Source of the DNA: JASHPR01 sp963795055
Lineage (GTDB): Bacteria > Actinomycetota > Actinomycetes > Streptosporangiales > Streptosporangiaceae
DNA length: 64,000 nucleotides
Assembly (NCBI GenBank): GCA_963795055.1
Contig: CAWCGJ010000044.1
Span: forward strand, 62,001 to 126,000
Direction: 5' to 3'
The notes beneath the pieces were generated by a model. It saw only the letters and a program-made list of their open reading frames with translations. It had not been told where the DNA came from and ran no database searches. The translations under genes were made by a program, and so were the position numbers. How positions within the stretch are numbered: the stretch's first letter is position 1; each line of letters starts with the position of its first letter. Shown here piece after piece: positions 1 to 10,814 of this stretch.

Positions 1-140
1 AGCAGCGCGGCGCGGCCGTCCAGGAGCACCCGGCGCAGGTCGATATACCATTTCGCCCGCTGTCCCGACGACAGAATTACGTCGCCGTGAATCACCGCAT
101 TCGCCTTGATGAAGTCCAGCAACTCGGCGCGGTCGGTCAC
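1..140 (-). CDS. pyrE: Orotate phosphoribosyltransferase, N-terminal part (runs off the window)
   Basis: On the minus strand a GTG at 140 opens a frame that leaves the window at base 1, giving about 46 residues. They include DFIKANAVIHG, then LSSGQRAKWYIDLRR, which matches the N-terminus of orotate phosphoribosyltransferases (typically LSSGxxSxxYxDxR, the start of the substrate-binding region). The family makes orotidine 5'-phosphate from orotate and PRPP in pyrimidine synthesis. A GGATAGG motif lies about 10 nt before the GTG; an in-frame TTG three codons upstream is an alternative start. The gene is divergent from the NYN gene that follows. The call rests on the motif alone because the catalytic PRPP loop lies outside the window. 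Confidence 0.75.
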   Translation of the reverse strand, partial: MTDRAELLDFIKANAVIHGDVILSSGQRAKWYIDLRRVLLDGRAAL

Positions 141-266
141 GGCAGCCAAGCCTATCCGGCCCCGTGGATCCCTGACCGGAGCGCTCGGTCGTGATCTGTG
201 CGTTACGCGTCACTCCGGTGGCCGGGCGCTGGTAACGTCTCGCGTCGGAGGGAAGGACGGGATCGC

Positions 267-2547
267 GTGGATCGTTGCGCCGTGTTCGTTGATGCGGGCT
301 ATGTGCTCGCTGATGGAGCCATGGCCGTCCACGGAACCCGGCACCGGGACTCTGTTTCCTGGGATTACGCGGGCCTGGTCAAGCTGCTCACCGGACTGTC
401 CCGGGACCGCACCGGCCTGCCGGTGCTGCGTTGCTACTGGTACGAGGCGACGGTCGAGGGCCGCCGCAGTTCCGAGCACAACGCGCTCGCTGACCTGCCC
501 GGGGTCAAGCTGCGGCTGGGCCGGGTGCGGCCGGGCCGGCGCGAGGGCGTGGAAGCCGAGATGCACCGGGACCTGGCCACGCTGGCCAGGAATCGCGCGG
601 TCAGCGACGCGGTCATCGTGAGCGCGGAGGAGGACCTCGCCGAGGTCGTCGCCGAGGTGCAGGATTTCGGGCTGCGGGTCCTCGTCATGCACATCACGGC
701 GGACGGGAACTGGACGGTCTCCCGGCCGCTGCGCCAGGAGTGCGACGACATCGTGGAGATCTCCGGCGCGCACCTGCGGCCCTTTGTGGATCTCATCCCG
801 GGAGCCGAGTCGCCCGGCCGCGATGACCAGTACCGGAACGGCAGCTACCCGGCCCAGGGTCACGAGCGGCGGGGCATGGCCAACGGGCACGGAGCGGGCC
901 TGGGCGCGGTGACCCATCAGGGCCTGCCGGCGGCCGCGCTCCCCGCGCCGCCCGCGATCTACACCGCCCCCGTGGTCGAGGAGTACCAGCGCACGGCGCG
1001 GCCGCCCGCTCAGGACCAGGGGCCGCTGGCGTCACCCGGGCTGCCGGCCGCCGTGTCCGGGCCGCCCTCATCCGGCTCCCACGCCGCTCGCCGTGACCCG
1101 GCCGCTGGTTCCCCGCCTGCTCCGGATCAGGGCGCCCTCCCGAACCGCGCCGCCCGGCGGGATGCCTCGCGGGATGCGGCCGGTGCGCAGGATCCCGCCG
1201 GTGCGCAGACCGCCCCGCAGGCCCCGCTGGCCACCTCGCCTCAGGGAGCCCACCAGGCTCCGCCTCAGGCGGCCCGCCAGGCTCCGGCCGCGCATCAGGG
1301 TCCCGGGACGCATCAAGCCCAGGATCTGGCCCAGTTCCCGGAGGCGGCGCCAGGCCCGGCCCGCTCCCAGGGTCCCGTGCTTTCCCAGGGCCCGCCGTCC
1401 CAGCCTGCGGCCGGTCCCGGTCTCTCGGGCGGCTATGGCACGCAGCCCGGTGACCACGCTGGTGCCCACGTACCGGCGCACGGTAACCCCGGCCGCCGGG
1501 GCGTGCCCGGGCCGCAGGTACCCGCGCCCGAAGCGGTAGCGCAGGCACCGGTGCCGCCACGGTGCCGCCAGCGCCCAGTCGGCGCCGGTGCCGCAGACCC
1601 CGGTGTCACTAGCCTCCGGGCTGCAAGCACCCGTACCGCCAGCGCCGGTACAGCCAAATCCGGCCCAGCAAAGCCCTGTGGCCCAGACCCCGGTGCCGCC
1701 AGCGCCGATTCCGCCGGCCGCCGTACCGCGGAATGCGGTGCCGCAGAATGCGGTGCCGCAAAACCCGGTGCCGCAAAACCCGGTGCCGCAGGCGGGCATG
1801 CCGCAGTCGGCCGCGCCCGGGCCGGGGGAGACACGGTTCGGAGCCGGCCCGGGAGACTACCGCGCGTCCGCGGCGCCCGGGCAAGGTGCCGTCCCGGCCA
1901 GGGAAGCGATGCCCGCGCGGGACCGGGAGACCACGCGGTCAGCCGGGCCCGCGGCCCAGTTTCCCGAGAACGCGCCGCCGGGCCGGTTCGCCGGGGATCC
2001 GCCGCCAGGCCGGTTCGCGGACGGCGCCCCGCCCGGCCGGTTCGCCGAGGACCAGGCCCCGGGCCGGTTCGCCGAGAGTCCTGGGCCGGCTCCGTATCCG
2101 CCCGCCCCGCCGGGCGCTTACGGTGGGGGCGGCGCGGCGCAGGGACCTTACCCGCAGTTCCCCGGTCCTGCGCCGGGGCAGCACGCGGCGCCCGGTCCGG
2201 AGTCCGGTTACCTCGGTCCCCAGCACGAGCAGGGACCCTACACCGGGCCGCAGCCGGCCGCCCACGCGAACCTTCCCCAGCCCGTGTCCTCGCCCACGAC
2301 GATCTCGCTGACCGACGCCGTCCAGGCGGCGCACGCCGAGGGCTTCGGTTTCGGCGACGCGGTGGCTCGGGATGCCCCGGCGCTGTGGCTGGAGGCGGTC
2401 CTGGCCCGCAAGCCGCGGATGCCGTCAGATCTTGAGGCCAGGCTGCTGCAGGGCTCGGCCCTGCCGATCGACTCGTTGCTGCACGACGAGGTCAGGCAGT
2501 CGCTGCGGCGCGGCTTCTGGGACGCGCTGGAACGCTCCCGCCGGTAG
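267..2547 (+). CDS. NYN-domain (PIN-like nuclease fold) protein with long proline-rich linker; two apparent 1-base deletions
   Basis: The GTG at 267 is preceded by GGAGGGAAGGA. Residues 1 to about 175 form a NYN/PIN-like domain: CAVFVDAGYVLADG holds the first conserved Asp, ALADLPGVKLRLG and DAVIVSAEEDLAEVV follow. A very long Pro/Ala/Gln-rich linker comes next. The conserved C-terminal tail (SLTDAVQAAHAEGFGFG, then ALWLEAVLARKPRMPSD and RRGFWDALERSRR) is in a different frame that ends at 2547. The first frame fits until about 1559. Adding one C near 1560 and one near 1580 restores a continuous PPVPPAPSPAPVPQTP stretch. This is therefore one gene of about 760 codons that is frameshifted, either truly or by sequencing error. 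Left alone, the first frame runs to 2435 as meaningless sequence. Related proteins are thought to act on RNA; the substrate is unknown. Confidence 0.75.
1723..1797 (+). repeat. Five tandem 15-bp repeats (VPQNA/P pentapeptides) in the NYN-protein linker
   Basis: Five consecutive 15-base units start at 1723, 1738, 1753, 1768 and 1783 and encode V-P-[Q/R]-[N/A]-[A/P/G]. A second, looser series at about 1970-2080 encodes four PGRFA-type units. Low-complexity coding repeats like these are prone to slippage and to assembly error. Confidence 0.8.
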
Positions 2548-2618
2548 CCGCGGATAACCGCAGTTCATTACCACAATGCCGCGTTGTAGATCGGCCTGCG
2601 CCGGGTACCTTACGTAAC

Positions 2619-3199
2619 GTGCCTGTTCTGAGCCGTGAGGAATTCGACGCGATCGAGTTCGACGCCGCCGCCAGCGGCGACCATGAATCCGCGGCGAGGC
2701 GGATGAACAGGCTCGCCTGGGCCGGGACCGAGACCGAGACGATGCCTCGCTCCGAGGCCTTCCTGCGTGCGGGCGAGCAGTGGCTGCTGGCCGACGACCC
2801 GGCCGCCGCCGCGACCGGGTTCCGTCTCGCGCTGGCCGATGGCGGCCCGGTCTTCGTGGACCCGCGTGTGCCGCTGGCCCGGGCGCTCTTCCTGCTCGAC
2901 CAGCCGGCCGAGGCGCAGGCGCTGCTCGACCGGCTGAAGGCCGAGGGGCGGGGCGACCCGCGGGCGTGCGACCTCGTCGCCGAGCTGCTCGTCGAGCGCT
3001 CCGACCTGACCGGGGCGCTGGACTGGGCGACCGCCGGCGTTGAGCTGTGCCTGCAGCGCCGGTCCAGCCGGTCCAACGGCGCGCCCGGCCCGGCTGGCCC
3101 TGACTCCTCCGGCGACGAAGGCGATGCCGAGGCCGAGCTGCGGCTGCTGCTCAGCCTGCGGTACCGGATCCGCAACGACCTCGGGCTTCCCGAGGACAG

Positions 3200-3227
<28 letters not shown>
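2619..3227 (+). CDS. TPR-like helical protein of unknown function
   Basis: A 202-residue Ala/Leu-rich protein that starts at a GTG. It reads as helical pairs: RSEAFLRAGEQWLLADDP, ARALFLLDQPAEAQALLDRL and ERSDLTGALDWATAGVEL resemble tetratricopeptide repeats. An acidic, Ser/Pro-rich linker comes at about 150-170 and a short helical tail follows. There is no good Shine-Dalgarno sequence. A TACCTT hexamer at 2606-2611 lies 7 nt before the GTG, as expected for a leaderless transcript. The last 28 bases overlap the 3' end of clpB on the other strand. Function is not recognised; a protein-interaction role is only an inference from the repeats. Confidence 0.75.
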
Positions 3228-5881
<2,654 letters not shown>

Positions 5882-5921
5882 TGTTCGTTATCTTGTTCGC
5901 TATCTTTCAGGGTCTTGCGGC

Positions 5922-6416
5922 TCAGAATTTTGCGGCCCGGCTGGAGTCTGCGGCTCCCGGCCCGGTGCCGCCGGGGCGCGCCTGGTCCGCCGGCTGGGCG
6001 GACAGGGGCGCATCCGAGCGGCGCACCGGAACCAGCGTGGCGTTCTCGTTCCGGCCTCGCACCAGCCCGGCCAGCCTGGCGGCCACCGCGCGGGTGGACT
6101 CAAGCTCCGTCCGGAGCTGCGTGATCTCGGCGTGCAGCTCGGCGAGCAGCACGCGGTGGCGCTCCTGCTCGTCCTCGAGTTCCAGGATCCGCTTGATCCC
6201 GCGGGGGCTGACGCCCTCCTTGGACAGGCGCTGCACCTCGCGCAGGGCCAGGATGTCGCGCAGCGAGTAACGGCGCCCACCTCCGGCGGCCCGGCCGGGT
6301 GACACCAGGCCGAGCCGGTCGTAGGTGCGCAGGGTCTGAGCGTGCAGGCCCGACATCTGGGCCGCCACGGAGATGACGTACACCGGCGAGTCATCCGCCA
6401 GCTCGAACTGGATCAT
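5922..6416 (-). CDS. hspR: Heat-shock repressor HspR (MerR family)
   Basis: A MerR-type winged-helix repressor. VYVISVAAQMSGLHAQTLRTYDR and GRRYSLRDI carry the helix-turn-helix and wing, and a helical region (about 75-115) would mediate dimer or DnaK contact. Known HspR proteins bind HAIR inverted repeats and use DnaK as co-repressor, closing a feedback loop on their own operon. I place the start at the ATG at 6416 because GGGGAG lies 6-7 nt before it; a longer frame from 6431 would put that ribosome site inside the gene. The C-terminal 50 residues are Pro/Ala-rich and look disordered. The gene lies 70 nt after dnaJ and 40 nt before clpB. Matching HAIR sites are found upstream of dnaK. Confidence 0.93.
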   Translation of the reverse strand: MIQFELADDSPVYVISVAAQMSGLHAQTLRTYDRLGLVSPGRAAGGGRRYSLRDILALREVQRLSKEGVSPRGIKRILELEDEQERHRVLLAELHAEITQLRTELESTRAVAARLAGLVRGRNENATLVPVRRSDAPLSAQPADQARPGGTGPGAADSSRAAKF

Positions 6417-6486
6417 GTCATCTCCCCTCATTTGCTCGTCCTTCCGTTAGTGCTGCGCCGGTGATCTGCTGATCACCCGGCTACTC

Positions 6487-7638
6487 TCAGCCGGCCTTGG
6501 CCTGGCGTAGCAGGTCAGCCCGGGGATCCTCGCCGCCGGTGAGCTTGCGGAACGCCTCGAGCGACTCGCGTGCCTCGCCCTCGACGGTCTTGGGCACCTG
6601 CACGTTGACGGTCACCAGGAGATCGCCCATCGTGGCGTCCTGGCGCCTGACTCCCTTGCCGCGGACCCGGAACGTACGCCCGTTCGGCGTGCCGGCCGGG
6701 ATGCGCAGGTTCACCGGCATGCCGTTGAGCGACGGCACCTTGATCTCCGCGCCCAGGGCAGCCTCGGGGAACGTGACCGGCACGGTCACGGTCAGGTTGT
6801 GCCCGGACCGGCCGAACACCGAGTGCGGGTCGACGTGCACGCGCACGTACAGGTCCCCCGCGGGACCGCCGCGCTCGCCCGGCGCGCCCTTGCCCTTGAG
6901 CTTGATCCGCTGGCCGTCGCCGACCCCGGCGGGGATCCGCGCCTGGATCGTCCGCGTGCTCATGGCCCGCCCGCTGCCCGAGCACGCCGGGCACGGGTCG
7001 TCGACCACCAGCCCGCGGCCGCGGCACGTCTTGCAGGGCTCGGAGAAGGCGAAGTTGCCCAGGTTCCGGCTGGCCTGGCCGGTGCCCTCACAGGTGGGGC
7101 ACACCCTCGGGACCGTGCCGGCCTTGGCTCCGGTGCCCTTGCAGACCTGGCACGGCCCCTCGCCGGCCAGGTGCAGCGACACCGTGGCGCCGTCGATCGC
7201 GTCTCTGAAGCTCAGCGACGCCTCGGTCTCGACGTCCGCGCCGCGCCGTGGCCTCGGCTGGCTGGACCGCCGGCCGAACACGCCGCCGAGCAGGTCGCCG
7301 AGCCCTCCGCCGGCGCCGCCACCCTCGCCCGCCGAGCCGCCGAACAGGTCGCCGAGGTCGAAGTTGTAACCGCCGCCCTGTCCCGGCATCCGGACTCCGC
7401 TGCCGAACAGCGAGCGCGCGTCGTCGTACTCCTTGCGCCGCTTGTCGTCGGACAGCACGTTGTAAGCCTCGGAGATCTCCTTGAACTTCTCCTCGGCCGT
7501 GGAGTCGCCCTTGTTGGCGTCCGGGTGATACTTACGGGCCAGCTTGCGGTATGACTTCTTGATCTCGTCGGCGCTCGCGCCCTTGCTGACACCCAGAACC
7601 TTGTAGTAGTCCTTCTCGAGGAAGTCCTTGGTACTCAA
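6487..7638 (-). CDS. dnaJ: Co-chaperone DnaJ (type I Hsp40)
   Basis: A 383-residue type I J-protein that delivers substrates to DnaK and stimulates its ATPase. The J domain holds the essential HPD at residues 38-40. A Gly-rich region follows, then four CxxCxGxG zinc motifs (CQVCKGTG, CPTCEGTG, CKTCRGRG, CPACSGSG), and two beta-barrel substrate-binding domains. The start is TTG with a strong AGGAGGGG upstream. The gene lies 20 nt after grpE, in the dnaK operon. Confidence 0.96.
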   Translation of the reverse strand: MSTKDFLEKDYYKVLGVSKGASADEIKKSYRKLARKYHPDANKGDSTAEEKFKEISEAYNVLSDDKRRKEYDDARSLFGSGVRMPGQGGGYNFDLGDLFGGSAGEGGGAGGGLGDLLGGVFGRRSSQPRPRRGADVETEASLSFRDAIDGATVSLHLAGEGPCQVCKGTGAKAGTVPRVCPTCEGTGQASRNLGNFAFSEPCKTCRGRGLVVDDPCPACSGSGRAMSTRTIQARIPAGVGDGQRIKLKGKGAPGERGGPAGDLYVRVHVDPHSVFGRSGHNLTVTVPVTFPEAALGAEIKVPSLNGMPVNLRIPAGTPNGRTFRVRGKGVRRQDATMGDLLVTVNVQVPKTVEGEARESLEAFRKLTGGEDPRADLLRQAKAG

Positions 7639-7658
7639 CTGGCCCCTCCTCGTCTGGT

Positions 7659-8468
7659 CTAGTCGTTGTTAGCTGGGTGCTGGAAGCCGCTGGCGTCGTC
7701 TCCGCCGCCTTCGTCGCTTCGGTGGGTGGTGGACGGGTCATCGCCGGGCTCGTCTGGCTCGCCTGGCTCGGTGACCGCGACCCGCGCCGGGCGCACAATC
7801 CGGTCGCCGACCTTGTAGCCGGGCTGCAGGATGTGAACGCAGGTCGGTTCCGCCACGTCCGGCGAGTAGGAGTGCATCAGCGCCTCGTGCAGCTTCGGGT
7901 CGAACGGGTCGCCGTCCTCTCCGTAACTGGTCAGGCCGAGCTTGACGGCCGCCGCCTCCAGTGACTCGGCGACCGACTTGAACCCGCCGGCCAGCTCCCC
8001 GTGCTCCCGGGCCCGGCCGATGTCGTCCAGGATCGGCAGCAGCTCGGTGAGCACGTTGGCCAGTGCCTGCTCCCTGACCGCCAGCCGGTCACGCTCGACC
8101 CGCTTGCGGTAGTTCGCGTATTCCGCCTGCAGCCGCTGCAGGTCCGCGGTGCGCTCCGCGAGCGCGGCCGTCATCTTCTCCACCTCGGTGTTCTGGTCAG
8201 TGTCCGGAGCAGGGGCGCCGCCCGGGCCGCCCGGAGTCTCCTGGCGGCCAGGAGCCGACGGCCCGGCTCCGGGGATTCCCCCGGAGCCGCCGCCGGGCTT
8301 GGACACCGCGTGGCGGCCCGGCCTGGGCTGGGCCGGCCCGCGCTGGGGCGGGCCAGCCTGGCCCTGGCCACCCTGCCGGGCGGCGTCCCGTACCTGGCCG
8401 GTGGCCGGGTCGATGCGCCGCCGGTCACGGATGACCGGGCCCTGGCTGCCCTCTTCATCGGACCTCAT
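7659..8468 (-). CDS. grpE: Nucleotide exchange factor GrpE
   Basis: A 269-residue GrpE that releases ADP from DnaK. About 95 N-terminal residues are Gly/Pro/Gln-rich and disordered. A long coiled-coil helix then begins near AALAERTADLQRLQAEYANY, and the C-terminal beta domain contains GDPFDPKLHEALM and VGDRIVRPARVAV, typical of the family. A polar tail of about 30 residues follows. It is longer than the usual 190-220 residues because of the N-terminal extension. Its ATG shares one base with the dnaK stop codon (TGATG), so translation is likely coupled. Confidence 0.95.
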   Translation of the reverse strand: MRSDEEGSQGPVIRDRRRIDPATGQVRDAARQGGQGQAGPPQRGPAQPRPGRHAVSKPGGGSGGIPGAGPSAPGRQETPGGPGGAPAPDTDQNTEVEKMTAALAERTADLQRLQAEYANYRKRVERDRLAVREQALANVLTELLPILDDIGRAREHGELAGGFKSVAESLEAAAVKLGLTSYGEDGDPFDPKLHEALMHSYSPDVAEPTCVHILQPGYKVGDRIVRPARVAVTEPGEPDEPGDDPSTTHRSDEGGGDDASGFQHPANND

Positions 8469-10327
8469 CAGGCGGCGCCACCTTCGGCACCCTTGTCGTC
8501 ATCGACGATTTCCGCGTCGACGACGTCATCGTCGGTCCCCTCGGTCGGGGCTCCGGCCTCGTCGGCCTGGCCGCCCGCCGCGCTCGCGGCCTGCGACTGG
8601 GCGTAGATGGCCGTGCCCATCTTCTGGCTGACCTGCGCTGCGTGCTCGGTGGCCGTCCGGATCGCGTCGGTGTCCGTGCCCTCCAGGGTCTTCTTCAGGT
8701 CGGCGATCGCGGACTCGACCTCGGACTTGATGTCGTCCGGGACCTTGTCGGCGTTCTCGGCCAGGAACTTCTCGGTGGTGTAGGCGAGGGTCTCCGCGCG
8801 GTTGCGGACCTCGGCCTCCTCGCGGCGCTGGCGGTCCTCCTCGGCGTACTTCTCCGCGTCCGCCATCATCTTCTCGATCTCGTCCTTGCCCAGCGCCGAG
8901 CCGCCCGAGATCGTCACGGACTGCTGCTTGCCGGTGCCGAGGTCCTTGGCGGAGACGTTCACGATGCCGTTCGCGTCGATGTCGAAGGTGACCTCGATCT
9001 GCGGGATGCCGCGCGGTGCCGGAGCCAGCCCGGCCAGCTCGAACATGCCGAGCTTCTTGTTGTACGCGGCGATCTCGCGCTCGCCCTGGAACACCTGGAT
9101 CTGCACGGACGGCTGGTTGTCGTCAGCCGTGGTGAAGATCTCCGAGCGCTTGGTCGGGATCGTAGTGTTGCGCTCGATCAGCTTGGTGAAGATGCCGCCC
9201 TTGGTCTCGATGCCCAGCGACAGCGGGGTCACATCCAGCAGCAGGACGTCCTTGACCTCACCCCTGAGCACGCCGGCCTGCAGCGCCGCGCCGACCGCGA
9301 CGACCTCGTCCGGGTTCACGCCCTTGTTCGGCTCCTTGCCGCCGGTCAGGTCCTTGACCAGGTCAACCACGGCGGGCATCCGGGTGGAACCGCCGACCAG
9401 CACCACGTGCTGGATGGCGTCCAGCTTGATCCCGGCGTCCTTGATCACCTGCTGGAACGGCCCCTTGCACCGGTCGAGCAGGTCGGAGGTCATCTTCTGG
9501 AACTCGGCCCGGGTGAGCTTGGTGTCCAGGTGCAGCGGGCCCTGCTCGGAGTGGGTGATGTAGGGCAGGTTGATCTGGGACTCGGTCGAGCTGGACAGCT
9601 CGATCTTGGCCTTCTCCGCGGTCTCGCGCAGCCGCTGCAGCGCCATCTTGTCCTTGGACAGGTCGGTGCCGTAGCTGTTCTTGAAGTCCTTGACCAGCCA
9701 GTCCACGATCCGCTGGTCCCAGTCGTCGCCGCCCAGGTGGTTGTCACCGCTGGTGGCCTTGACCTCAACCACGCCCTCGCCGACCTCGAGCAGCGAGACG
9801 TCGAACGTGCCGCCGCCCAGGTCGAAGACCAGGATCGTGGCCTCGTTGTCCTTGTCCAGGTGGTAAGCCAGGGCCGCGGACGTGGGCTCGTTGATGATGC
9901 GCAGGACGTTGAGCCCCGCGATCTGGCCGGCCTCCTTGGTGGCCTGCCGCTGCGCGTCGCTGAAGTACGCGGGAACGGTGATCACCGCGTCGGTGATCGT
10001 CTCGCCCAGGTACGCCTCGGCGTCCCTCTTCAGCTTCTGCAGGATGAAGGCGCTAATCTGCTGCGCCGTGAACTTCTTGCCGTCGATGGAGACATTCCAG
10101 TCGGTGCCCATCTGGCGCTTGACCGAGCGGATCGTACGGTCCACGTTGGTCACGGCCTGCCGCTTGGCGACCTCGCCGACGAGCACTTCCCCGTTCTTCG
10201 CGAAGGCGACGACGGACGGCGTCGTCCGCGAGCCTTCCGCGTTGGCGATGACCGTGGGCTCCCCGCCCTCGAGAACCGCGACGACGGAGTTGGTTGTCCC
10301 CAGGTCGATGCCTACCGCTCGTGCCAT
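8468..10327 (-). CDS. dnaK: Molecular chaperone DnaK (Hsp70)
   Basis: A 619-residue Hsp70. The nucleotide-binding domain begins with GIDLGTTNSVV and includes LVFDLGGGTFDVS and the VGGSTRMPAV motif. The substrate-binding beta domain (DVTPLSLGIET) and helical lid follow, ending in an acidic tail. It uses ATP to bind and release unfolded polypeptides and is a known co-repressor of HspR. It is the first gene of dnaK-grpE-dnaJ-hspR-clpB. AAGGA lies 8 nt before the ATG, and two HAIR-like operators lie 32-105 nt upstream. Confidence 0.98.
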   Translation of the reverse strand: MARAVGIDLGTTNSVVAVLEGGEPTVIANAEGSRTTPSVVAFAKNGEVLVGEVAKRQAVTNVDRTIRSVKRQMGTDWNVSIDGKKFTAQQISAFILQKLKRDAEAYLGETITDAVITVPAYFSDAQRQATKEAGQIAGLNVLRIINEPTSAALAYHLDKDNEATILVFDLGGGTFDVSLLEVGEGVVEVKATSGDNHLGGDDWDQRIVDWLVKDFKNSYGTDLSKDKMALQRLRETAEKAKIELSSSTESQINLPYITHSEQGPLHLDTKLTRAEFQKMTSDLLDRCKGPFQQVIKDAGIKLDAIQHVVLVGGSTRMPAVVDLVKDLTGGKEPNKGVNPDEVVAVGAALQAGVLRGEVKDVLLLDVTPLSLGIETKGGIFTKLIERNTTIPTKRSEIFTTADDNQPSVQIQVFQGEREIAAYNKKLGMFELAGLAPAPRGIPQIEVTFDIDANGIVNVSAKDLGTGKQQSVTISGGSALGKDEIEKMMADAEKYAEEDRQRREEAEVRNRAETLAYTTEKFLAENADKVPDDIKSEVESAIADLKKTLEGTDTDAIRTATEHAAQVSQKMGTAIYAQSQAASAAGGQADEAGAPTEGTDDDVVDAEIVDDDKGAEGGAA

Positions 10328-10358
10328 GAGTTCTGTCCTTGTGTGATCGTGTGCCTAA

Positions 10359-10379
10359 GTTGAGTTTTGCCGACGCAAG
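10359..10379. promoter_or_regulatory. HAIR-like HspR operator 1
   Basis: GTTGAGT, seven bases, ACGCAAG. Compared with the HAIR consensus CTTGAGT-N7-ACTCAAG each half matches 6 of 7. It lies 32 bases upstream of the dnaK start, where HspR binding would block transcription. Confidence 0.75.
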
Positions 10380-10411
10380 CTTGCCACGCTGCAGTCTTGC
10401 TTGGCAAATGA

Positions 10412-10432
10412 CTTGAGTCTACTCGGCTCAAC
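10412..10432. promoter_or_regulatory. HAIR-like HspR operator 2
   Basis: CTTGAGT, seven bases, GCTCAAC. The left half is a perfect HAIR half-site and the right half matches 5 of 7. It lies about 85 bases before the dnaK start and 53 bases from operator 1. A further inverted repeat, TTGCCA at 10381 and TGGCAA at 10402, lies between the two sites. Confidence 0.78.
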
Positions 10433-10814
10433 TTTGCGGAGTCCCCGAACATTCCCGGAGCCGGGAACGAGTTCGGCCTGCCCTCAACCCGCCGCGGGCC
10501 GGGCCCAGGCGGCCTGGCCGCCGACAGCACCGCGGCTCTCGGACGGGTAAGCAGGAGACCCTCGCGGATCATTCCCGCCACCTCCTGAGCGTGCGGCCTC
10601 CAGCCGGTCTATGTCCGAAACCGGAGACCAGTTCACGCCCGCGGGCAGTGGGTACGCGGCCAATCTTGCCTACGATGTAGACGGCCCTGCGGCCGTGAGA
10701 GCGGGCGCTGGCCCATCTGGGTACGGTCGCACTACACGAGAAGCCGGCACGGGATGGCAGCGTACGCCGCCGTGGCGTCCGGGCAGGCGAAGGGACTGGC
10801 AGGGACCTGTGGGC
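10433..10814. other. Intergenic region between dnaK and the DUF2079 gene
   Basis: About 380 bases with no convincing gene. A frame open from an ATG at 10611 is continuous with the downstream membrane protein, but its third-position GC is clearly lower than in the rest of that gene and no ribosome site precedes the ATG. I read it as leader or promoter DNA. Confidence 0.45.
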
